64,000 bases of DNA from Plantago ovata. Its lineage: Eukaryota; Streptophyta; Magnoliopsida; Lamiales; Plantaginaceae. The notes beneath the pieces were generated by a model, which worked only from the letters and a program-made list of their open reading frames with translations, was not told the DNA's origin and made no database searches. The DNA is taken from contig CM051457.1 in the NCBI GenBank assembly GCA_028274465.1, forward strand, positions 52,302,425 to 52,366,424, read 5' to 3'. The position numbers and the translations under genes were made by a program. Of this stretch, positions 11,466-20,693 are shown in pieces. Each line of letters begins with the position of its first letter. Position 1 is the first letter of the stretch.

Positions 11466-11493
11466 AGGCACCAGGATCTCAGAATGATGGGAG
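11466..11493 (+). pseudogene. Sliver of the interrupted Mutator-like locus
   Basis: 28 bases between the copia TSD and the gypsy solo LTR. They belong to the target sequence left of 1674, and continue at 14662. The last five, GGGAG, are the TSD of the solo LTR. Confidence 0.6.
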
Positions 11494-14400
11494 TGATGAA
11501 CCGGAATTTGTCAAATTCTAATTAATCAAATAAATTTGTATTTAGCCAAAGGCAATTCACAACTACAACGAAAACCGTAGTGTAGCAGTAAAATAACCTC
11601 GAGTGTCGATCTCTAAGGACTATAACTAGCTTTATCTAATCTAACTTAAAAATATAAAATCAACAAACTACTTAGCACAGGTTTTTCTTATCAGATAATG
11701 GAGGTTAGTGATAGTATGATCATTCAAAGCATAACAGGTTAATAATCATGCATGAAGTACCCGATCGTTTTGCATAGAGATCTTTGATCAATGAATTGTC
11801 CAATTGTGTTCGTTATAATTCAACACTACGAAGATAGAGGTTTTAGATAAATCAAAGAAATAAAGCAATAACTCAAAGTCTAATTCGCTTTACAACCATC
11901 AGCATAATTATTAACCCTTCGCTAAGACATCACATACTATCACCAACGATAAGTTTAGCTACTCATAGATGTCATGCAATCAACAGAAATCATAGCAAGA
12001 TTGAATGAAAACATGTTGGAAGATAAATAAATATAAATAGAAAACCTGTAAGATACAATGTTACCGAAGGTATGAAAAACGGAGAAAACTGAGCAACTAT
12101 ATATAGGTATTCGGCAGGTGTGGGGCGAGTCGCCTCACACACCGGGCGAATCGCCTGGTGTGGGGCGGTTCGCCCCACGTCCCGGGAGAATCACCCGGGA
12201 CTTCTATTGACGCGTTTTCGACGCGTTTTTGGATTTCTTTTCCTTATCGGACTCGGATTTTGTCTTCTAGTGACCTTTTACCCTTCAGACTCGACCCCTA
12301 GACTTCAAATCCTATTTGGAATCTTCTAGTGTAAGAAAATATGATCAGAGTTACCCCTAGGGTACGCAGCGGAATTTCAAAAATTTTCTTAACATACAGG
12401 TTAATTGTTTATGTATATGCCGTATATATTTAAACACGTCAATTAGAAGACTAACCTAATTTCCAAAGAAGCTTCCAATTCTTCGTAATAATCCGGTGTA
12501 TCTTCTCCTTCGTCGAAGTCAAAGATATCTGCAATACATTGATTATCTGCAACACAATAAAAGTTAGTTTCCAGCTCCTAGAACCTCAACCTTGGTATCC
12601 ACGGATGAACAGCCTATCAGAAAGAATGCTAGGATATTCTTTGTGTGAACAAGAAGATGGGGCGGCGATTCCTCCGGCAGGTGGCGCGCGCGTGGCTTAG
12701 GTGGAGAGGTAAGGGAGAGCTTTTTATTTTCTCTAAGAAAACTGGGTAGACTAATTCTCTAAGAATTTGATTCTTCAACTGTGTGAAAATCTATGTCAAT
12801 AGCTCTCTAATAGTCTACTATATATAGTAGTCAATAGAAGCCTAAAGCATAAGCAATTAGACTTCATAAAGGAATAAGAATCTAATTCTTATCGCACTAG
12901 GAAACCAATTTCAAGTCTAGATTCATTCCCAATCAAATTAAAACTCAATCAGGAAAATCTAACTTATCCCTTAGACTTCTAATAGAGGAAGGAGTCGAAC
13001 TCCTTCCCCTACTCCGACTTGCGCACGCGCGCGCATCCTGAGGGTGATAGGTGGGTCCCGATTTTGGGACCCACTTATAGTTCTAAGGCAATTCAAACTC
13101 CAAGTAGATTTTGCCCAAGTGCATATGTTAATTCTAAATTAACATATCCTTTCAAATCAAACCTCTATTATATTTTCAAAATATAATCTTTAATTGTATT
13201 TACATAAAATACAATTAATTAGCCAATTCAATTAATAATTCCAAATCATTAATTGAGCCACCAAATATTATAATTAATTCCAAATCAATTATAATCCATC
13301 GATCACAATTAATTCCAAATTAATTGCGATTCCATCTTCAAGGATATTCTGATAGGCTGAATCACCACATAGTGTGACCCATAGGGCCTCATCGTATTAA
13401 GCAAGTCCTAGACTAGGCAACATGGAATTCCTAGACGGTTCCATTTGCAATATTAATACATGAGGACGTTTGAGAGGTTTCTCAAAGCTAACCCTTTTGT
13501 TGCAAAGTGTGTTGCGCTCAACGCGGCGATGGTAACGTCCCTTCATCTGACTTGCTCGAATGTATCTAGGATCGATGAAGTGTCTATCCCAATAATACAT
13601 CCACGGGCGTCTTCAGTGAGTTGCATGGTGAATCCAATATCTATTATGATTTTCATAATAATACTGATACGCTGGCCAGCGGTTTTACCATCACAACTAT
13701 GAACGACTATGAGTAGTGCTCTCCTGTGCTACACTTGAGAGATGAATCCTTCACAGAATAACTTATCATCCCCATTTGTATGTAGCCATAATTCTGGATC
13801 GTGTCTTAGGTCAACTGCTTATTCAGAGCTGACATCGAAGGGTCCACCAAGGATATGGGGCAACAAATGTGATGATAAAGTCCTGTAAGTCCAAAGGACG
13901 ACTGGCATCACTTCGACAACTCACCGGTTCCCATAGACACTTCGGTGTAGAGTATACATCGATGGGAGTGTCCGGTGGGTACTTCCATTGTTCGATAAAG
14001 CTTCTTCGAACAACTATGCGCAGTTATGGGAACGTTTCTCGATTGTCCAACAATCCGTTCCGTGGCCGTGGGATCGGCACACACTTGCTCCAACAAGTAT
14101 AACCTCCACGCATACTAGTCTTGTCTGGTTCATTCAAACCCTTACATCCGAGATGAACCTCGACTAGGGAGAGTTTGGGATAGATGATAACTCACATAGC
14201 TCCCACTATCTGTGTGATCGGTCATCTATCCGAGGGGACATGTTTAATATCAATACAGACAGTAATAGAGATATGACATGTTGCATGCCCGGTGTAATAT
14301 AAATATGAAAGCGATACTCAATAGTAAAATGCAACAAACATATATTATATTACGTTGACCTGTGTAATAGTACATATATGCCCTCTATAAGGGCACCATG

Positions 14401-14661
14401 CCCTTAGTAAGGACTGTCTCTAGGACATATACACTATCATCTAGATACTCTAAAAAGGCCTTCGGAACACCAATTCCTCGTTCACTTCAATATAATTGCC
14501 AGGAAAACCTCGTTTTTCACCCAGAACCTGTAAAATACAAACTAAAGGGAAACGTGACACTATTCTAATAAAATGCACTAAAATATAGCTAAATTAACAT
14601 AGAGGATAGCTAAATTGGTGAAAAAAAGACTCGAATGAAAGTGTAAAATACACGTTCATCA
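11494..14661 (-). mobile_element. Gypsy solo LTR (split by a nested copia solo LTR)
   Basis: Starts TGATGAACCGG, runs through the ATCAAATAAATTTG and GTAGTGTAGCAGTA blocks, and ends TGTAAAATACACGTTCATCA. It matches the LTRs at 38550-39754 and 43354-44606. The TSD GGGAG is present at 11489-11493 and 14662-14666, so no internal region was ever flanked by this copy in its present form: it is a product of LTR-LTR recombination. Another LTR is inserted at 12330-14439. Orientation is as in the full gypsy copy (minus). Confidence 0.92.
12330..14439 (-). mobile_element. Copia-1 family solo LTR
   Basis: 2110 bp beginning TGTAAGAAAATATGATCAG and ending CACTATCA, aligning with both LTRs of Copia-1 but more divergent (GCGCACGCGCGCGC block near 13020, absent from the others). 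The TSD TCTAG is present at 12325-12329 and 14440-14444. It sits inside the gypsy solo LTR and is therefore younger than it. Confidence 0.93.
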
Positions 14662-15199
14662 GGGAGCAAGAAGGATTGGTGCTATGGAAGTTTATGGCCA
14701 GAGGTGGTACATCCACAAGGTGAAGAGGCCAGTGGTCCCTGCAAGCCAGAGCATTCCAACTGCATAACTCACCCGGCGGAAACTGTCCGTGGAACTTAAC
14801 AATCCACTGAGAGGATATCTTACCCTGATCCATGATGGCCATTCTCAACGTGTTTGGGGAGAGATTATATATGAGGAGGAAGAATGTGGGATCTGGTGTT
14901 TTTTAGTATCTATTAAACATTACTATCTATCTATTCTGGAATGGTTTGTTAAGACTTTAATTTGTAGTTGAATGTTGGAATATTTTGTTGGTATGCATGA
15001 TGTCTGTCTAACTCAGTCGAATAATATTTTGAATTTGGTATGTATTAAGGATGTTTGTCTATGGTATATAATAACTAATTTGTAGTATAATTCCTGTTTT
15101 ATTTCTTTTTGTTTGGTGATTCAATTACGAGTCTAGTTTCTTAATGGGTATTACTGTGTTATTGAGGATATTTTTAGGTTAAAATACGTTGGTTGGATA
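14662..15199 (+). pseudogene. Right part of the interrupted Mutator-like locus, then unassigned sequence
   Basis: From 14662 the target sequence resumes. One frame reads MGARRIGAMEVYGQRWYIHK, then after a TAA continues KLSVELNNPLRGYLTLIHDG up to the E-rich stretch near 14880. It could be further coding sequence of the gene starting at 1228 or of another gene; I recognise no domain. After about 14970 only AT-rich sequence with no features is seen. Confidence 0.35.
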
Positions 15200-15270
15200 T
15201 AGTGCAATAGACTTGTGAGACTCATCTAGTGGAACGTAAGTATTTCGTCTAGCCCGAGCACTCATCTACA
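15200..15270. mobile_element. Possible Stowaway-type MITE end
   Basis: On the minus strand the sequence from 15270 reads TACTCCCTCCATCCATCTTT, like the terminal inverted repeat of Stowaway/Mariner MITEs. I find no matching left end nearby, so this is at best a truncated copy. Confidence 0.3.
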
Positions 15271-15675
15271 TGGGACAATCAAAGATGGATGGAGGGAGTA
15301 ATTTACAGAATAATCCTAATTACAAGAAGTGATTGTTAGAGGAATAATTTACAAAATAATTCTAATTATATTCCAAATATAATATTTACAGAAAATTAAA
15401 TAAAACAACCATTCTAAGGCACCTAATTGCTAAAACAACCAATTTAAAAAACATCTTAAAAAAAAGTCATTCTATTTTTTTGGTGCCCTAAAGTTTAATC
15501 AAGTAGTCTCCAAAAATCTCTCTAATATGGAATTGGACTCCAATTTCTCACTAAACTGATTTCTGATGATGTCTTTTACATCTATTAGTGTTAATTAATT
15601 ACTAACTAATTATATTTAATTATTTTTTTAATATAACCAACGTCCAAATAATTTCTAATTAATATTTATATACAA
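15271..15675. other. No gene recognised
   Basis: AT-rich sequence with a short direct repeat (TAATTTACAGAATAATCCTA at about 15299 and a variant at about 15344). No coding or element signature seen. Confidence 0.5.
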
Positions 15676-16395
15676 AAACTAATGAAACTAGCATTTGTGT
15701 TGCCGAAACTAATGAAACTAGCATCTGTGTTGCTGAATCTAATGAACTAGCATTTTGTGTTCACTTGTGATGCTGAAACTAATGAAACTAGCATTCGTGT
15801 TTGTCGAAACTAATGAAACTAGCATCTGTGTTGCTGAAACTAACATTTTGTTGCTGAAACTAGCACTTATGATGCTGAAAACTAATGAACTGGCATGTTG
15901 CCGTTGAAACTAGCCGTTGTGATGCTGAAACTAATGGAACTAGCATTTGTGTTGATGAAACTAGTTTTTTTTGTTTCTGAAACTAGCACTTATGATGCTC
16001 AAACTATTGAAACTAGCACTTATGATGCTGAAAACTAATGAAACTAGCATTTTGCCGTTGAAACTAGCATTTGTGTTGCCGAAACTAATGAAACTAGCAT
16101 CTGTGTTGCTGAATCTAATGAACTAGCATTATGTGTTCACTTGTGATGCTGAAACCAATGACACTAGCATTCGTGTTTGCCGAAACTAATGAAACTAGCA
16201 TTTGTGTTGATGAAACTAGCTTTTTTGTTGTTGAAACCAGCACTTATGATGTTCAAACTATTGAAACTAGCACTTATGATGCTGAAAACTAATAAAACTA
16301 GCATTTTGACGTTGAAACTAGAAGTTGTGATTCTGAAACTAATGAAACTAGCATTTTGTGTTGATGAACCTAGCTTTTTTATTGCTGAAACCAAT
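15676..16395. repeat. Degenerate GAAACTAATGAAACTAGC array, left half
   Basis: About 20 units of the pattern GAAACTAATGAAACTAGCAT plus a variable TTGTGTTGCT or TTGTGATGCT spacer, each about 30-45 bases. Higher-order copying is visible: the segment from about 15691 recurs with few changes from about 16077, an offset near 386 bp. The array resumes at 17502 after an insertion. It encodes nothing recognisable. Confidence 0.85.
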
Positions 16396-17501
16396 GTTTT
16401 AAAAAACGGAGCCGGAGGTTGAGCCGGACACCCCCAAAAAAGGTCAAACCGGGGTCGGACCCGTTGAGCCGTATTTTAAGTCGGATTGAGCCGGTGTACC
16501 ATTATAAGTTTATTATATACTCTCTCTGTCACATTTTGGTTCATACATTTATCTTTTTGCGCAAATTTGAGAGGAGATAAGTATAATATTGTGTTATATT
16601 GGTGGGGGTGTTGATTTTAATTTATTATGTGTATTAATTTTCAATTGTTGCGTAAATAAGGGATATAAAATTGATATAAAACTTAAGAAGAGATTTTGTT
16701 TTTAATTACCAAGTATCAACTCCAACGGTATCGTTCAAAATGGTAAATGGTGGTAAAATGTATCAAAACTCGAATGGGACCCAGAGGGTATTCGTATTTA
16801 AACAATATAATATAGGGAGCAATATAAAATTAGTACTAAAAGAGTAAAATAAAGCAAATGAAAAAAAAATCAGCAAAAAAGAAAAGAAAATAACATAATG
16901 ATAATGGACAAGCATAGTTAAGAGAGAGAGAGAGAGCACACACAGCCACACACGTCTCAGTTCTCTGTTTTCTCTGGAGTTCTTTTCTTTTCATTAATTT
17001 TTTTTTTTTTATTCAAATCAAAATCTCTCATCTCCTCTCCTTTCCTCTCCTAATCTCATCAGATTCATAGATGGCCCAGATGGGTTAAGGACTCAATCTA
17101 TCCTTTTCCTCCCTTCAATTCAATCTCGTGCAATTCAGTTCTTCATATTTAAAGATTGATCTTTTTATTAGATTTGTGAATAATTCCCACTCCAAAAGCT
17201 TATCCATGAGTAGAGAAAGGAAAAATCATAGTAGACTCGAGCAGCAGCAACAATTCACGTTTCCTGCTTTTTTTGCATCTCAAGTCCTTTTTTTTCTTTT
17301 TTTTTAATTTTTTCACCCCAGAACCGGAAAAGCCGCCGGCTCATCGGTTTTCCGGCTCACCGGTTTATCCGGTTTTTGTCCGGCTTTTTCGGTTCTGAGG
17401 GGTCCGGCTTTTGGGCGTTTTCCAGCCACATTTAAGCCGCCTGACACCGGTTTCGACGGTCTGACCGGTCCAACCGGGCGGTCGGACGCGTTTTTTAAAA
17501 C
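16396..17501. mobile_element. Non-autonomous TIR element with CCGG-rich ends
   Basis: The ends are inverted copies: GTTTTAAAAAACG at 16396 and its complement at 17489-17501. Each is followed inward by a region dense in CCGG/ACCGG motifs (AGCCGGAGGTTGAGCCGGAC on the left; CCGGTTTCGACGGTCTGACC on the right). It lies within the GAAACT array. A 2-bp AT flanks both ends; a longer target duplication is not evident. There is no transposase. It holds a nested Stowaway MITE, an AG microsatellite (16922-16936) and poly-T runs. The superfamily is undetermined. Confidence 0.6.
16518..16790. mobile_element. Stowaway-like MITE
   Basis: Terminal inverted repeats CTCTCTCTGTCACATTTTGG (16520) and, on the opposite strand from 16788, CCCTCTGGGTCCCATTCGAG resemble the Stowaway consensus CTCCCTCCGTCCC. 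They share the further inner motif GATACATTT/CATACATTT. The TA target duplication flanks both ends (16518-16519 and 16789-16790). The size of 269 bp is typical for the family. It is nested in the CCGG-rich TIR element. Confidence 0.7.
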
Positions 17502-17945
17502 ATAGGCTGAAACCAACACTTAAATACTCAAACTATTGAAAATAACATTTTTGTTGTTGAAACTAATGAAATTATTATTTTATGATGTTGAAACTAGCAT
17601 TAACAGTTAGTTTCATATAGTTTCGGCTAGTTTATGAAACTAACTTTTTGTGTGAAACTAGCTTTTTGTCTGAAACAAGTTTATGAAACTAGCTTTTAAG
17701 TGTTGAAACAATTATGAAACTAGCACATGTGATGCTGACACTAATGAGACTAGCATTTTGTGTTGATGAAACTAATACCTGTGTTATGCGATGCTGACAC
17801 TAATGTGACTAGCATTTTGTGTTGATGAAACTAGCAATTGTGATGTTGAAACTAATGAAACTAGCATTTGCGTTGTCGAAACTAATGAAACTATCATTTT
17901 TATTGTTGAAACTAGCATTTTTTGTTATTGAAATTATGAATCGAA
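17502..17945. repeat. Degenerate GAAACTAATGAAACTAGC array, right half
   Basis: Continuation of the array at 15676-16395 beyond the inserted TIR element. Units are more diverged, with frequent GTTGATGAAACTAGC and an inverted stretch (TTAGTTTCATATAGTTTCGGCTAG near 17607). Confidence 0.8.
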
Positions 17946-18343
17946 GAAAGTTATTTGTTTCTCATAAAATTATATAATAATAATAAATAAATAAAATATT
18001 TTATTACACTATTAAATATTGAGGTTGTAAAAGTAACTACACATGTTTTCAAGGGTCAAAATGAAAATATAAAAAAATAACACTAGTACACAAATTATTA
18101 AATTAATGTGAAAACTAGGTCAAATTAACCCATCAAAATCATATTCTTCTCGCCTCTCTTTTTCTCGTAGTCACTCTCCCTCATTTTCCCTTTTCTTACT
18201 CTGTGGATCATCTTCACTGTTGAAGGGTAATTCGTGTTTCTTTCTAAGTTCGCAATGAGTCGCTAGTCTAAGTCATTCTAGTTCTTCTTCTTGTAGTATC
18301 ACTCTGAGATAGGAAATGGACCTTCTTGTAGCTTCCTCGTACC
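17946..18343. other. No gene recognised
   Basis: AT-rich then pyrimidine-rich sequence up to the Tat-1 LTR. No element ends or coding signals are seen. Confidence 0.5.
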
Positions 18344-18974
18344 TGAAATACACTAGAGGGGGGGGGGGGTTAGTGACTCTTGCCCGGTCTGTAAGGTATC
18401 AGACCGGAGAGGCGACTTTACGAGTAGGGAGTTGTGAGGCTTCCCTAGTATGAGTAGTAAGTGTGGTGCACGAGTGGTGCTATTAATGCCTACCGTTGAG
18501 GAGTAAATGAGGCCTTTATATACTTGTGGCCCTTCAACTTCCGGTCGCGTAGGATCATGCCACGTGTACGGCTAGGATTGAGGCCTTCCTCGGCCCAGGC
18601 CCATTAAGGAGGTCCATGGGCCTTGGCCCAAGGGATCAACCCTGGCTGGTCGCTCAGGGGTCCTCGTGCCTTCCTTGTGCGTGGATGATGCGAGTAGTGT
18701 CCTGCCCAGTTTCTGTCAAGGAGCGTTACCTTGACGTAAGGTCTCCTCGAGCCCGAGAGATGCTCCTCGAGCCCACTGGCAGCTTTATCTTTGTGAGGAG
18801 CTTATTTTGAGGGTTGTCCTCCCAGTGATGGTCGGACCCTATGTTGGTCGGTCCACACCTTAGTGACATACTTGGGTGTGGTCGTGCCCCTTGAGGGACG
18901 GCCTATGATGCTTTGTCGCGCTCTTAGACCGCTCCAGTTCGTACATGCGGACTGGACATATTTCAACACTAACA
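18344..18974 (-). repeat. Probable 3' LTR of Tat-1
   Basis: Bounded on the plus strand by TGAAATACACTAG and TTTCAACACTAACA (TG...CA), with a polypurine tract abutting the right end. A minus-strand TATA box (TATATAAAG, 18514-18522) lies about 450 bp inside from the LTR start, as expected for an LTR promoter. A 12-14 base G run sits at 18358-18371. The second LTR is outside the contig, so the ends are inferred. Confidence 0.6.
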
Positions 18975-18975
18975 T

Positions 18976-18990
18976 ATGTCCCCCTAGTTT
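18976..18990 (-). other. Polypurine tract of Tat-1
   Basis: On the minus strand CTAGGGGGACAT precedes the LTR start TGTTAGTGTTG. Confidence 0.6.
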
Positions 18991-19226
18991 CCAAGTATCT
19001 TTGTAGAAGATAGTTGAGGAACTATGTTGAAGTAGAGGTCGAGCAGAGCCTCGACTAGTAGTGGGCGAAAAACGATTTCCGTATTCGCGCCTTGGTATCT
19101 TTCCCTCCTCCTATCTCTCCCTCCCCCCCCCCTTTTTTATAGGGTGCGAGCAGACGTTGCTCGGACCATATGAAAAAGAGGTATTTTTGCTGGAAAAAGA
19201 TCGGATCCGGGTAAGTATTCCTTGGT

Positions 19227-19490
19227 GGAATGGAATGACTTCCTGCCGCTTTTTCTTTGCAAAGTATCTCACGGAGAGATACTTGTCTAAAAGGAATGGA
19301 ATGACTTCCTGCCGCTTTTTATTTGCAAAGTATCTCGCGGAGAGATACTTGTGTAAAAGGAATGGAATGACTTCCTGCCGCTTTTTATTTGCAAAGTATC
19401 TCGCGGAGAGATACTTGTGTAAAAGGAATGGAATGACTTCCTGCCGCTTTTTCTTTGCAAAGTATCTCGCGGAGAGATACTTGTGTAAAA
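19227..19490. repeat. Four-copy 66-bp tandem repeat with internal hairpin
   Basis: Units start at 19227, 19293, 19359 and 19425 with GGAATGGAATGACTTCCTGC and are nearly identical. Each contains the inverted repeat AAGTATCTC / GAGATACTT around a short GC-rich loop. Because 66 is a multiple of three, an open frame of 22-residue repeats runs through, but no start context or homology supports translation. It lies between the polypurine tract and the promoter of the antisense gene. Confidence 0.92.
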
Positions 19491-19840
19491 GGAATCTCGA
19501 GGAGAGTATCTTCGTGAGCAGCTCCTCGATCCACTGAGACGTGTCCGTCGATTTTTCGCTTTTCTAACATTTTTCTCAATGTTGTCTCGAGGAGGACAGA
19601 TCATGGTCGTCGATCTGTCTCTATGTGTCTCGAGTAGGGTGGTGCTCGAGCCGCGAATTGATTGCCGTGGTTAGGTAATTCGCTCCAACCTTGGGAACTG
19701 TGCCCGCTCCAGAGCGGGAGCGTGGAGGGCATAATTGGTAATTCGCCAGGCGGCCATGATCTGGACCGTTGATCTTGGGTACGTGGTCGGTCCGGATGGC
19801 GCGAGGGCATGCGTCGTTTCGTATCCCCGAGATACCCTTC

Positions 19841-19848
19841 TATAAATA
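19841..19848 (+). promoter_or_regulatory. TATA box of the antisense gene
   Basis: TATAAATA in the context CTTCTATAAATAGGTCAAC, followed about 30 bases later by a C/A-rich start region (CACACTTTCGC). It lies about 850 bp before the ATG at 20694 but only about 215 bp before the predicted 5'UTR donor site. It is on the strand opposite to the LTR promoter. Confidence 0.65.
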
Positions 19849-20059
19849 GGTCAACACTCGGTCATTCCACACTTTCGCAATCCGAATATTCAGAGCTAAA
19901 AAGAGAGAGCGAGGAGAACTTCAGAGATCAACGAGTGTGAGTGATCGAGCCAAGTGACGTGCGAGGAGCCTTTCCGGTGTGCAGAATCCCATTTTCAGGC
20001 AAATTTCCGACTTTTCCGGCCTTCTTTCCGGTTTCAAATCTTCATCCACTTAATAACAA

Positions 20060-20692
20060 GTAAGTTTCCTTACTCCCATTGCAATTACTTGCTTTTAATC
20101 GCCTCTTTTTGTCTCTTTTTGCCTCGAAATGCCTGCTTTCTTGCTTTTTGGTTTTGCGGTTTGCTCTTTTGTTTTTCTTTCTGATTTCGTCCTCCCGGAA
20201 TGATGTTTTCTGAATGATTACCGGTGGATTGACGCCTGAGAACGACATTGGACCTAATAAAACTGTAAACGGACTTTAATGGAATCGAATTGGATCGATT
20301 TGACTTGCATGGCCGTAGGAGTAGCTCCCTGTTCTTTGCTGTATACCCCTTGTCGCCTCCTCCTTAGAATAAGGCCGTAATTGTAACTGTAGGATTCCTC
20401 TGTTTCCTCGAGCGGTTGGTCGCTCGGTCACTCTTCAATTTTTGTATACGCATGCTCGCTCTTGTTTGCTTTATATGCATGTGGATATGCTGCTCGCTTT
20501 TGTACTTATGCTTTGAGCGGTTGGTCGCTCCTTGTATGCCTGCTCGCTCCATGTAAATTTTACTGTAGAGTAACTTCTTTCCTTTTCGTTTGAGATTTTT
20601 CTCCGTTCGGGAGGTCGAACGTAATGAATGTACCTAAAAGGACCTCTCGGACTATCACAAACCATCCTAACTTCTCCTTTGCCCACCTTTAG
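20060..20692 (+). other. Predicted 5'UTR intron of the antisense gene
   Basis: Donor ACAA|GTAAGT at 20060 and acceptor CCACCTTTAG|GATG ending at 20692, one base before the ATG. The interior is T-rich, as plant introns are. Prediction from consensus only. Confidence 0.5.
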
Positions 20693-20693
20693 G

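Noticed and set aside
16164-16422. Short hydrophobic frames in the GAAACT array
   Set aside because: Repetitive translation of a minisatellite; not conserved between units.
19061-19604. Open frames of 22-residue repeats through the 66-bp tandem array (both strands)
   Set aside because: The unit length is a multiple of three, so any stop-free unit stays open; no promoter-ATG arrangement or homology.
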